53,790 nt of DNA from Candidatus Zhuqueibacterota bacterium (GCA_022616415.1 JAKEEU010000143.1:1-53790); one strand, 5' to 3'; shown: positions 34,155 through 42,609, counted from the stretch's first letter. Numbers and translations: made by a program. The notes: generated by a model from the letters alone, not told the origin.

Positions 34155-36170
34155 CTAACGCAGCAAAATCATCTTCTGCGTGGCGCTGAAATCTTTTGCG
34201 CGCATTTTTAGAAAGTAAACTCCGGAGGTGACTATTTCTCCGCCGGCGTTGCGGCCATCCCAAATTTCCACGTAACTTCCGGCTGCACGCTGACCGTTAA
34301 CCAGGGTTTTGACGGTCTCGCCAAGGGAATTGAAAATGGCGAGCACCACTTCACTCGCTTCCGGCAGATCAAAACGAACTGCCGTTTCCGGGTTGAAGGG
34401 ATTGGGATAATTCGGATGGAGCATAAAGGTTTGCGGCAAACTTTTACCGTCTGCAAGTTCCGGCCGCTGTAAGCCGGAGGAATCGGCTATTTCATGGTAA
34501 ATTTCGACCAGCGCGGGCTTGGCGACAATCGGCTCTCGCGTGCGAACTGCCACGCGCAGATAAACTTGCCGGCCGGCGAGAGCCACGGGCACCGGTTCCC
34601 GGCGTTTACCTCGAAACTGCAGCGTATCATTGCGGCTCACAACCTGTTCGTGCAAAACGGCCAGCGGAATATTTTCCGAAACCTCAACAGCTTCCAGAGT
34701 AAAATTCACCAATGCTCTCGGCGGCAGGGCATTGCCAAGCAACCGGGGATTGACTACTGAAAAACCATTGTGAAATTCCAATTCACCATTGGCAGGCAAA
34801 ATCACCGGCTCCGTACGAAACATGTCGTTCCACTCGCCGGTGACACCGGCGGCCAGAGTATCATTGTAGGCAAAAAGCTCAATTGGAATTCTGTTTGCGC
34901 CTGAGTGCAACGTGAAGTCACCCACCTCAAAGGCCAGCTCGACCTTGCCAATCTGCAAGACCCCGCGGCGATAATGGGCGAGGCGGGTGGCTGTGGTTTT
35001 AGGCAAGTTCTGCGAAGTGGTGGCGATCGCATAAGGTGAAGTGGTACCACTACGCCAAACGATTTTGGCCGCTTCGCTTGTGCTCATGTTCGCGCTGAGG
35101 TTCGGATCGTGACCGCTAATGCCTTGATAGAAACTTGTCCAGGACGTTCCGTTGTATTTGGCCATATAAATCAAGTTGCCCTCCTGCCGCCAAATCGCTG
35201 CAAGCTTTTGATTGTTGGGCACATTGGGATAGCTGGTGATCGATGGTTTGTAGTACTCACCGTTGCCACTGAAAGCCGTTGCGCTGCTCCAGGCGCCCGA
35301 AAGCTCACGGCGCCTGTGCAGAATGATCTGGGTTTCCAGGGCGGGACCGCTGTACGCTTGCCACGCCACGTTTGCCCGCCGGCTATAATCTGTGGTAATG
35401 GATGGAGAAACATGGCCAGAATAACCGGTGCCGCTGGAGACATTTTCTTTGCTGGGGCTGAAGGTGTAACTACCGCCACCATAGTCGATCTTGGTATAAT
35501 AAATTTGCCCCGATTCCGCCCACGCCAAATTGAGCTTTCCATAAGTGTCAGCCGCGAGCGCCGGGTAGAACGAGTTGCTGTTCGTGGAAGGGATGGCGGT
35601 CTCAGAGCCCCAAGTGCCGTTGGTCTCATCGTAGAAGCGCGTGGTGAGATTGTTATTGTCATAGTCGTGCCAAATAATGTGATAAATGAAAGTGCTGCCC
35701 ACCGCCACTACTGGCGTCGCCGTGAATCCGGAACTGGCAAAAAATTGTGCGACTTCTTGTTGCGCCTGCCAGCCACTGGCGGTTTTGCGGCGCATGCAAA
35801 TTTTGCCAATATTCGAGACCTCCTGTTGCCACACGACGATGACGATCTGATTGGCCACGTCGAGCGAGGGATATTGGTTGCCGCCGTTGCCGTCACTGAT
35901 GCGGATTTCTTTCGTCCAAGTGGTGCCGTTGTCATTGGAATCGGTGTAGTAAATCTCACCGCCGGACTCATACACAAGATAGTAGTACGTGCCGTCGTAA
36001 ACCATCTTGCGCTGGTTGTTGGAGGCGGTCGCCAATGTAGAGCTTGAGCCCAGGTGCGCTTTGTACTTGGCCGTCACCGTGGCGCCGTCACTCTGAAAAA
36101 CCACCGGGCTTTCATAGTAGCCGCCGACCAAATTGTTCGGGGTGGTCGATTGGCGCCAGAGGTCACCCAA
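34155..36170 (-). CDS. Secreted sialidase-type propeller with sorting domain (C-terminal part of frameshifted gene)
   Basis: An open frame of about 671 residues with no signal peptide or ribosome site at its start. It joins in sense to the end of the S8 peptidase gene: the peptidase reading ...SYFQNW continues in this frame as GDLWRQSTTPNNLVGGYYESPVV. One extra G in the GGG run at about 36163 restores a single protein of about 1,480 residues. This part holds a sialidase-like propeller with WRQ and Asp-rich loops (IWHDYDNNNLTTRFYDETNG, PSITTDYSRRANVAWQAYSGP), beta-sandwich domains, then the sorting tail (YPNPFNPETAVRFDLP..SGVYFLKMRA, ending KMILLR). Confidence 0.8.
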   Translation of the reverse strand: MGDLWRQSTTPNNLVGGYYESPVVFQSDGATVTAKYKAHLGSSSTLATASNNQRKMVYDGTYYYLVYESGGEIYYTDSNDNGTTWTKEIRISDGNGGNQYPSLDVANQIVIVVWQQEVSNIGKICMRRKTASGWQAQQEVAQFFASSGFTATPVVAVGSTFIYHIIWHDYDNNNLTTRFYDETNGTWGSETAIPSTNSNSFYPALAADTYGKLNLAWAESGQIYYTKIDYGGGSYTFSPSKENVSSGTGYSGHVSPSITTDYSRRANVAWQAYSGPALETQIILHRRRELSGAWSSATAFSGNGEYYKPSITSYPNVPNNQKLAAIWRQEGNLIYMAKYNGTSWTSFYQGISGHDPNLSANMSTSEAAKIVWRSGTTSPYAIATTSQNLPKTTATRLAHYRRGVLQIGKVELAFEVGDFTLHSGANRIPIELFAYNDTLAAGVTGEWNDMFRTEPVILPANGELEFHNGFSVVNPRLLGNALPPRALVNFTLEAVEVSENIPLAVLHEQVVSRNDTLQFRGKRREPVPVALAGRQVYLRVAVRTREPIVAKPALVEIYHEIADSSGLQRPELADGKSLPQTFMLHPNYPNPFNPETAVRFDLPEASEVVLAIFNSLGETVKTLVNGQRAAGSYVEIWDGRNAGGEIVTSGVYFLKMRAKDFSATQKMILLR

Positions 36171-38527
36171 TTCTGGAAGTATGAAGTAAATCCACTAATC
36201 GTTTGTGTTTCCAGCACACGGACGGAGTATCGAGGAAAAGCTGGGTCGCTTTGATTCAAGAACACACCTTTGTAGCTGCTTCCAGTACTTAGAGAAAATG
36301 GTGAAGCTTGTGGAGTCCAGACAGCACTCAAGCCGCGGTTGCGTGGGCCCTTGGGATCTGATGTATCATCAATCAGCCAGGGATCTTTAAACTCGACGCT
36401 ACCTCCGGAACTGCCGCCATCAAGCAACTGCGTCTGGATAGTGGCATTATTAGCGGTGTTAAAGTGAGCCGTTAAATTAGTTGTTGCCTGGTCAATCGTA
36501 AACTGATGGTGATTTACTACATCGCTCAATTGATTCCAATCGTGATATTTCTGCGTGGTGCCAGGCTTGAAATTTTGATCGGACCGCAACGTTTGGACAC
36601 TGTTGGTGAGCCATGAAAAAATATGCGGCACTGCGTAGTTGACAAAACTCGTCGCTTCATAAACGCCGACTTGACCAAAAGCCTGTGACTGTTCATCAAC
36701 CTGTGAGACTGTAACAGGCACAAAATTGCCTTTGGCCAGTGCGTTAAACGCATTGGCTTTTCCATAACCTGATTGGATGTTATGCACCCCACCCGTGCCG
36801 ATGCTCCCCAAGGTGGTGGCATAGCTTGTTAACGAATTATAGAAAGCAGTATGGGAATCACTGGGATACTTGCTAAAATAAAGCGCGGCAATACCGGCTA
36901 CGTGTGGTGCAGCAGCCGAGGTGCCTTCAAAGGGGTCGAAAAAATTCCCGTCTTGTCCGACTTTAGTGCTACATTTGGTCGTTGCGGTAATTGTGGGCGT
37001 CTGCCTTTCGTCCCTGACATAAGTTTGCCCGGAAAAGACGTACATAGGAGTTTTGCCTCGCGAGGAGTAAGGCGCCAAAACAGTAGGAGCGTCAGAAGAA
37101 TAGGCAGCCACGCTAATCGCGCCAAGAGATGCTGCATGCCCGAAAAGCTGTCGTATGGGCATGGTTTCACCTGCATAATTGGGATAAAGATAACCCAGCG
37201 TGTGGGGCGACCTGACAACCAGCTTCAACTCTCGATCATCGCCGGTGAACATTTTCTTGATGCGAATATAGAACGTTATAGGAACGTCAGCCGGATTCGT
37301 GTAGTTGATGATTTCTTCAGGATAGTCATTGCCATCTTGCACTGTCGTTGAAGAATCCACTCGATTAAACGCATCATACAAGTACAAATCATAATTGTCG
37401 TTTGAGGCGCCCCATGGGTTTGCCCATTGCAAATAGATATCAATCGTCGCATGAGGGCCTACAACAACGGGATTATGAATGACATAATTCGACCCTTGGA
37501 ACCAAAACCGATGCCAGCCTTGACCATCGACAAAAGAATAACCATTCCAACAAGCGTCGCCGTGATTTCCGGCCGCCGATACATAGGTTTTGTCATTGCT
37601 GCTGATTCGCGCTTGAATCTGTTGCATCAAATTCGATTCGGAAAAGAAAGGAACGCCGGATAACCAGCCAATATCATCCACGACGATTTTGCAGCCGATG
37701 TTCTGATAGAGGTCAAAGATACGAGTGGCCATATCATTGGGGCCATCGTTAGGCCCGATTCCCCCAAATGCGAGACTGGCGCCGGGCGCAAGGTCATACA
37801 CAATTTCCAGCATGGCTGTGCCCTCATCTCCAGGTGTACCTCCGTTTGTCGTTTCCAGAAAAGAGGGCAAATCACCAGTGGTTTGTGAATTACTGGCGTG
37901 CTGAATGCCATTTGAAATGACTCCCACTTTAATGCCACTGCCATTGACGTTAAAATAAGTGCGCGCTTGATCTGCCAGCAATTGGCTATCGCCAATGCTC
38001 GTGACACTGCCTGTATAGGTTGTCCAAACGCCTATGCCGGAAATGTTGGCGACTTTCTGAAGCTTGGCAATCGCTTTCACGGTGTCGTAAGGCAACCAAC
38101 AATAGATTTCAATGGGATAATCGGATAGGGGATTGCTGATGGTTTTAACCGCGCCGCCAAACGCCCTAATTTTCTCCACGACGATATTCGTATCCAATTT
38201 CGCGGAACCGCGCAAAAGCGCCACGTTCACCAGGACACGGGCGGATTTGTCAACGGGAAATCCCCTAGTTGAGTACTTCTTTTCAGGGTTTGGGTGAGAT
38301 TTCGCCTGCTCTTTGATCATGCGATTGATTCTTTGCAGAATGAACGAAGCGATCTTCATTTCGTGGGACGGCGGGTTGGCGGCAGCACGCGCGGTGCTGT
38401 CAGCAGCGGCATTGATCTTGGCCTCTTGTTCTGGGGTGAATAGCGCGTAAGACGTCGTGGCAAACTCAAACGCGATTATGCACGTAAACGTAAAGAGACC
38501 GGCAAATACAAACTTATACCTTTCCAT
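36074..38527 (-). CDS. Secreted S8/S53-like serine peptidase (N-terminal part of frameshifted gene)
   Basis: The start is ATG 38527, five bases after TTGGAGGAT, followed by a signal peptide (FVFAGLFTFTCIIAFEFATTSYA) and a propeptide-like region. The peptidase belongs to a subtilase group in which the His is replaced by Glu. The acid strand reads GVISNGIQ (Asn near 206 in place of the catalytic Asp), the family block reads DEGTAMLEIVYDLAPGA (Glu near 235), the oxyanion Asn lies in VSAAGNHGD (near 321) and the nucleophile in GTSAAAPHVAG (Ser near 537). The open frame ends at 36074 in nonsense after the frameshift. Without the Asp it may be inactive or atypical. Confidence 0.82.
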   Translation of the reverse strand: MERYKFVFAGLFTFTCIIAFEFATTSYALFTPEQEAKINAAADSTARAAANPPSHEMKIASFILQRINRMIKEQAKSHPNPEKKYSTRGFPVDKSARVLVNVALLRGSAKLDTNIVVEKIRAFGGAVKTISNPLSDYPIEIYCWLPYDTVKAIAKLQKVANISGIGVWTTYTGSVTSIGDSQLLADQARTYFNVNGSGIKVGVISNGIQHASNSQTTGDLPSFLETTNGGTPGDEGTAMLEIVYDLAPGASLAFGGIGPNDGPNDMATRIFDLYQNIGCKIVVDDIGWLSGVPFFSESNLMQQIQARISSNDKTYVSAAGNHGDACWNGYSFVDGQGWHRFWFQGSNYVIHNPVVVGPHATIDIYLQWANPWGASNDNYDLYLYDAFNRVDSSTTVQDGNDYPEEIINYTNPADVPITFYIRIKKMFTGDDRELKLVVRSPHTLGYLYPNYAGETMPIRQLFGHAASLGAISVAAYSSDAPTVLAPYSSRGKTPMYVFSGQTYVRDERQTPTITATTKCSTKVGQDGNFFDPFEGTSAAAPHVAGIAALYFSKYPSDSHTAFYNSLTSYATTLGSIGTGGVHNIQSGYGKANAFNALAKGNFVPVTVSQVDEQSQAFGQVGVYEATSFVNYAVPHIFSWLTNSVQTLRSDQNFKPGTTQKYHDWNQLSDVVNHHQFTIDQATTNLTAHFNTANNATIQTQLLDGGSSGGSVEFKDPWLIDDTSDPKGPRNRGLSAVWTPQASPFSLSTGSSYKGVFLNQSDPAFPRYSVRVLETQTISGFTSYFQNWVTSGANRPPRTIWSAATMKARWFFRVTAPR

Positions 38528-38555
38528 GGTATCCTCCAAGTGAATAGGTTTACAT

Positions 38556-38597
38556 TTAACACCAATCCTTTAAAAAATGAGCGGCTTGAATTTTCAA
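38556..38597 (-). CDS. Possible 13-residue leader peptide
   Basis: A TTG at 38597 follows an excellent ribosome site (AAAGGAGGTGAAGCAT) and opens 13 codons (MKIQAAHFLKDWC) to TAA at 38556. It lies between the upstream lipoprotein gene and the S8 peptidase gene. It may be a leader or a chance site. No attenuator hairpin was identified. Confidence 0.25.
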   Translation of the reverse strand: MKIQAAHFLKDWC

Positions 38598-38625
38598 ATG
38601 CTTCACCTCCTTTCAATCTTGTTTT

Positions 38626-39699
38626 CTATTCTTTTCTTTTTCCCCGTACCACCACCGCCCGATCCCCATTCCAACCCACGGCGACCACCAGGTTGTCCCT
38701 CACCGCAAGTCCCTCATAATTTCCTTGTGGCAAGTTCAGAAAATCATAGACTTTCCAACTTTTGCCATTATAATGCGCAAAAACCCCAAAATCTCCGGCC
38801 ACAAAGACATCGTTCGCGTTGTTCCCGCGGACGCGATTTTGAAAAATATTAGGTAATGCTGTAACTTGAGTCCATTGTTTGTTTTCATAGCGAAAGAAGG
38901 CGCTGCCACAAGCGTAGGTTGGTGTATCTTCTAAAAACCAGACCGAATGGGCAACTCGCTGAGGCGTCCAGTCGAAGTCAGCCACTTGGTTGTTGGGCAA
39001 AATTTGCAAAATCCTCTTTTCACCGCCGTGATATTTATTGGAAACTGTACACAGAATTTTTTTGTCTTGTGTATTCTTATCAACAATACCCCAGAGGTCC
39101 TGAATATCCTGATTCGTACCGCTCTCTAACTTCTGCCAACTGTTACCGTTGTAGTAAACAAGGCTACCTCCTAACCCTCCTCCCCATAAGTTCTCGTTGG
39201 ATGTTCCCCAAAAGTGCAATACGTTTCCAATTATAATACCACCAGAATACAGAATTCCAATATTACTCCATCTAGCACCATCCCAATGCATGATACTGCT
39301 ACCACTGCTTACTACCACATCATTGGAATTGAAAGCAAACACTGCCCGCGCTGTCGAGTAAGTTTGGCCGTAATCGAACACGAACTTGAGTGACTCGAAA
39401 ATCCATTTTTGCCCGTCCCATCGTGCGATGTTATATGGCGGATTCTTCCAATTGCCAAGCGAGTCTATGACACTGATCTCTCCTACAGCATAGGCAAGCG
39501 TGTCGTTAATGATTGCCACGTCATTAAGAACGCTACTGTTGCCGTCACCCAACACATCGATTTGCCAAGTGAAGTCATGGCTGGTGGTGTCAGGCAAGAC
39601 CTCGACAGGAGGTTTGGTCGGCACTTCATTTTTCTCGCAGCCAGAGGCAAAAATAAACATGCCGAAAACGAGAAAAAGGCATGTTTGAAATATTTTCAT
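38626..39699 (-). CDS. Secreted lipoprotein with propeller-like repeats
   Basis: A 357-residue lipoprotein: signal helix (CLFLVFGMFIFASGC) with a lipobox ending in C, then a repeated W/D-rich unit (NIARWDGQKWIFESL, IMHWDGARWSNIG, LVYYNGNSWQKLESG, FRYENKQWTQVTAL, FAHYNGKSWKVYDF) spaced as blades of a beta-propeller. Function unknown; it is probably on the outer membrane. ATG 39699 is chosen over an upstream TTG. Its promoter is the double-box element at 39768-39827. Confidence 0.8.
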   Translation of the reverse strand: MKIFQTCLFLVFGMFIFASGCEKNEVPTKPPVEVLPDTTSHDFTWQIDVLGDGNSSVLNDVAIINDTLAYAVGEISVIDSLGNWKNPPYNIARWDGQKWIFESLKFVFDYGQTYSTARAVFAFNSNDVVVSSGSSIMHWDGARWSNIGILYSGGIIIGNVLHFWGTSNENLWGGGLGGSLVYYNGNSWQKLESGTNQDIQDLWGIVDKNTQDKKILCTVSNKYHGGEKRILQILPNNQVADFDWTPQRVAHSVWFLEDTPTYACGSAFFRYENKQWTQVTALPNIFQNRVRGNNANDVFVAGDFGVFAHYNGKSWKVYDFLNLPQGNYEGLAVRDNLVVAVGWNGDRAVVVRGKRKE

Positions 39700-39767
39700 A
39701 AAGCTTTTCAAGATGTCTTAAACGATTTCCTTTCACCCACATTTTGTATTGATTTAACACCTTTAGT

Positions 39768-39827
39768 AATATAACTTCAACAATCGCTACTGTCAAACCC
39801 ATTTGCGACCATTTCATCCTATTTGCG
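39768..39827 (-). promoter_or_regulatory. Double-box promoter, copy 1
   Basis: On the minus strand: distal box CGCAAATAGG (39818-39827), proximal box CGCAAATGGG (39798-39807), then TTGACA (39791-39796), 17-bp spacer and TATATT (39768-39773). The boxes are exact direct repeats with a 20-bp step, and the proximal box abuts the -35. It drives the lipoprotein gene starting at 39699. Confidence 0.85.
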
Positions 39828-39850
39828 GCCTTATTTTGTTAGCGCACTGT

Positions 39851-40585
39851 TTAATACTTTTTTAAAAGCAGAAACCCATGCATCGTATTAAGCCCATCTG
39901 CTAAAATCTCTTGTTGCGTAAAAATCAAGAGATCGCCGGAACTTTTAAAAAAGAAAACACGAGAAATCTGGTAATTGACGTAAAGTCCGGCTGGAAACGC
40001 ATAGATCAATTTCATATTTGCATCGCTGAAAAAAGGCAAATCTATGCCTGCTTTCCCCATTGTGTGGTTCCAGCGGCGTCCATCCCTGCCTCCAAATTTG
40101 CCATGAAATTCCTTATATCGCTCAAGCAATTGAGAGTTCGATTCAGGGGTTTTGAAAGTCCAAGAGAGTGATGAAGCGCTCCATCGCCCATCAGAGGCTT
40201 TAAGCTCAATCGGCGTTTCAGCCTGAAAGTGTTTTACGGCATTCTTGATCGCTTCCCAATCTCTAAATTTTGCTAGCGGCGTAGGTGGTATTTCCACAAC
40301 GGTTGAATCTGTCACGATCAACTGAATCAAACGCGAATAACGACATTCGCCTCCGTTAACATCCAAAGCTATCCACAAAACGCGAGCGGTCTTGGCAAGT
40401 AATTCAAAAGTCTGCGTGCACTTCGATGTCGGTGAGAATGCGCAACACAACAATAATAAAGAAAACAGAAAAACTCTCTCCGCCAATATTCTCATAGTCA
40501 CCGACGGAAGCTCTGTAAAAGATTCTTGCTCGTCGTTTTTTCCAAACGATGGCAATGATTGCGATTTGTGGTTTTCTATATTCAT
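39851..40585 (-). CDS. Hypothetical secreted protein
   Basis: A 244-residue open frame. The start used is ATG 40585, a few bases after the expected start of transcription from promoter copy 2. An inner ATG at 40495 would put a typical signal peptide (MRILAERVFLFSLLLLCCAFS) at the N-terminus and may be the true start. The mature part has no domain I recognise; it has W-rich and aromatic strands (RWNHTMGKAGIDLPFF, NMKLIYAFPAGLYVNYQISRVFFF). It is probably exported. Confidence 0.7.
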   Translation of the reverse strand: MNIENHKSQSLPSFGKNDEQESFTELPSVTMRILAERVFLFSLLLLCCAFSPTSKCTQTFELLAKTARVLWIALDVNGGECRYSRLIQLIVTDSTVVEIPPTPLAKFRDWEAIKNAVKHFQAETPIELKASDGRWSASSLSWTFKTPESNSQLLERYKEFHGKFGGRDGRRWNHTMGKAGIDLPFFSDANMKLIYAFPAGLYVNYQISRVFFFKSSGDLLIFTQQEILADGLNTMHGFLLLKKY

Positions 40586-40600
40586 TGCTCATCCATTTTC

Positions 40601-40660
40601 ATTGTAATAAAAATATCCACTTTTGTCAAACCCATTTGTGATTATTTCATCCCATTTGCG
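40601..40660 (-). promoter_or_regulatory. Double-box promoter, copy 2
   Basis: On the minus strand: distal CGCAAATGGG (40651-40660), proximal CACAAATGGG (40631-40640), TTGACA (40624-40629), 17-bp spacer, TACAAT (40601-40606). Same geometry as copies 1 and 3. It drives the 244-residue secreted protein. Confidence 0.85.
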
Positions 40661-40696
40661 GCCTTATTTTTCGGATTTTCAAAAAATCTGCAAGTC

Positions 40697-41398
40697 TTAT
40701 TTCCCACGAAATTGAAACACGAGTCTCGGCTCGGTCAAAAGTTTTCCTCCTAACCGTCGATTCTTGAAATAGTCCAGCGTTGGGATAAATTCCCCTACCA
40801 GCGTTCGCATCGTCATTTTATTGAAATCAAACAGCATGACGGCTGGTGCGACCATGTCTGTTTTACCGGAAAGATCGAAGTGCTCTCCAACGGCAACGAC
40901 TAATTCATCTGTCAGCCAGGCAATACCGTCGATCCACGGGCCGTAATTTCCAATAAAAAGAATACGAGATGAGGTGTTGGTTATGAAATCATATAATCTC
41001 AATTCATTGCTGTCATCGTGAGCAAGTTCATAATAACCACGCTTTTTAATAACTCCGGAACCAGCCAACGGGTTGACCGCTCGCAATCCATTTGGTGAGA
41101 AAATTGTCAAAGCAAGATGTCCTCGGCTTCGAATTTTGTCAATAGACGTAGAATCTTTAAGCGTTTCGGTTAGTTTACCTTCCTTGCGAAACTGAAAAGT
41201 TGTCAGTTCCATCTCCGGCAATCGTTTTTTCCAGTCTTCATACCAAAGCAGGAAAGCCCGCTGTTCGGAAAGGAATTGCAAAACCGATGAATCAAGCTCG
41301 GATTTCTGCTGACCAAAGGCGAATCCGACGTATTGGAAAAATAAAATCGACGACAGAGAATACGCAAGATGTTGAAAATAAAATGTCAAGATATGCAT
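40697..41398 (-). CDS. Hypothetical secreted protein (intact parent of the duplicate)
   Basis: A 233-residue protein starting at ATG 41398, directly after the stop of the preceding lipoprotein gene (TAAATG), so the two are coupled. Signal peptide near residues 10-30 (YSLSSILFFQYVGFAFG). The rest is soluble; its C-terminal third (FIGNYGPWIDGIAWLTDELV..FNKMTMRTLVGEFIPTLDYF) is duplicated at 32341-32616. I do not recognise a family. The conserved third is the most constrained part. Confidence 0.78.
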   Translation of the reverse strand: MHILTFYFQHLAYSLSSILFFQYVGFAFGQQKSELDSSVLQFLSEQRAFLLWYEDWKKRLPEMELTTFQFRKEGKLTETLKDSTSIDKIRSRGHLALTIFSPNGLRAVNPLAGSGVIKKRGYYELAHDDSNELRLYDFITNTSSRILFIGNYGPWIDGIAWLTDELVVAVGEHFDLSGKTDMVAPAVMLFDFNKMTMRTLVGEFIPTLDYFKNRRLGGKLLTEPRLVFQFRGK

Positions 41399-41599
41399 TT
41401 AACTGTTTTCTATTCTGATATGAGAATATTTGGTCGTATCTCTGGGAAATGTATAACCTGTAATCTTTATTGGGTCTCGTGCCGTCTGCGATTCCTTATC
41501 ACATCCTGTCAGAAGACCACAAAAAAACATGACCACCCCTGTGCAAATCACGTAATTCCACTTCTTAAGGAGATTTAAGTTTGTACCTGCTTTACTCAT
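41399..41599 (-). CDS. Small lipoprotein
   Basis: A 66-residue lipoprotein. ATG 41599 gives a basic start MSKAGTNLNLLKKWNYV, a hydrophobic helix (VICTGVVMFFCGLLTGC, lipobox LLTGC) and a short mature chain. The longer upstream reading has no support. It is the first gene of an operon with the 233-residue protein and is driven by promoter copy 3. Confidence 0.75.
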   Translation of the reverse strand: MSKAGTNLNLLKKWNYVICTGVVMFFCGLLTGCDKESQTARDPIKITGYTFPRDTTKYSHIRIENS

Positions 41600-41626
41600 C
41601 GTTAAATGTCCGTCATCTTTTTTATT

Positions 41627-41686
41627 AATATAACTCAAACAACCAGTCCTGTCAAACGCATTTGCGACCATTCCATCCCATTTGCG
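41627..41686 (-). promoter_or_regulatory. Double-box promoter, copy 3
   Basis: On the minus strand: distal CGCAAATGGG (41677-41686), proximal CGCAAATGCG (41657-41666), TTGACA (41650-41655), 17-bp spacer, TATATT (41627-41632). It drives the small lipoprotein operon. Its distal flank touches the end of the AraC-family gene. Confidence 0.85.
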
Positions 41687-41689
41687 GCC

Positions 41690-42460
41690 TTATTTTTCCT
41701 GCAAGAAGCATTTTTTGATCAAATTACGAAACTCTTTTTCAGGAAGCGCTCGCAATTGTTTCGGATTGAAGCCAAATACCTTCCGGCAGTCTCGAGCAAA
41801 ATGGGCTTCCTGGTGGTAGTGTAGATAATCGGCAATTTCTGTATTATCCAGACCTGTATATTGCATCAGATGCCAGCTTTCGTACATGCGGAGCACCCGC
41901 ATGAAACAGAGACAAGAGAGACCAAACGTCTTGCGAAACTCCTTCTCAAAAAATCTGCGATGAACACCCAAAGATGAAGACAGCTCGCCAACATTCAGCA
42001 TTTTGGGAAAATTTGCCAGAATTATTTGATAAGCATTCTTCATTCGGGCAGGCCAGGTCGGCGGCGGCATTTCAATGTCGGCTAACAATTTTCGAAAACC
42101 GCCTGCTAGCAGGGCAGAGGCAATTATCGCTATTTTTTTCTCCGGCTTCTCTGTGCAAGCGACAAATGCATCAATGCCGATTTCTCCACATTGTCGCACC
42201 GCCTCCAAATCCCATTGATCCGCCAATATAACGGTTGGCAGCCACGCCGTAAAAGCATTGAGTTTTTCAATCAAACTGATCTGGGCTGGTGTGAGAATTT
42301 GAAAGTGGAGAACAACACCATGAATCGCATTGGAAGCGGCCGCTTGTTGGAAAGACTCCGGCGAATTGGCGGCAATCAATTCGAAATCCTCACTGAGAAT
42401 GGAAAGGTGTTCCGCCTTTCCATCTCCATCGTAAACCACGAACGGGCGTCGTCGTTTCAT
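41690..42460 (-). CDS. AraC-family regulator with receiver-like N-terminus
   Basis: A 256-residue transcription regulator. The C-terminal half is the AraC double helix-turn-helix: LNVGELSSSLGVHRRFFEKEFRKTFG and then GLDNTEIADYLHYHQEAHFARDCRKVFGFNPKQLRAL. The first 130 residues look like a degenerate response-regulator receiver (strands RPFVVYDGDG, GVVLHF, TVILAD, IDAFVA), but the phospho-acceptor Asp position is not present, so signalling would be ligand- or fold-based. AAGGAG lies upstream of ATG 42460. It is the obvious candidate to bind the three CGCAAATGGG double boxes downstream of it; this is an inference from proximity and geometry. Confidence 0.82.
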   Translation of the reverse strand: MKRRRPFVVYDGDGKAEHLSILSEDFELIAANSPESFQQAAASNAIHGVVLHFQILTPAQISLIEKLNAFTAWLPTVILADQWDLEAVRQCGEIGIDAFVACTEKPEKKIAIIASALLAGGFRKLLADIEMPPPTWPARMKNAYQIILANFPKMLNVGELSSSLGVHRRFFEKEFRKTFGLSCLCFMRVLRMYESWHLMQYTGLDNTEIADYLHYHQEAHFARDCRKVFGFNPKQLRALPEKEFRNLIKKCFLQEK

Positions 42461-42609
42461 CTCCAACGATCTCCTTATCTACCACAATGTGCAAAAAATC
42501 CTCGCTTGCAATCGTTGGCGGCGCGTGACGATGCCAATGTCGCCCTACTGTCAATCTCGGAATGTCGCGGTGTCGGAAGGCAGCCGGGCCGGAATTCGGG
42601 CATACTGAT

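Noticed and set aside
32341..40964. A composite transposon bounded by the duplicated segments
   Set aside because: No transposase or terminal inverted repeats occur at either copy; a segmental duplication is enough.
39791..41696. The three 47-bp near-identical sequences as a CRISPR array or insertion repeat
   Set aside because: The spacing (about 830 and 1,030 bp) is not that of an array, and each copy aligns to a promoter with TTGACA and a -10 at 17 bp, so the promoter view explains them better.
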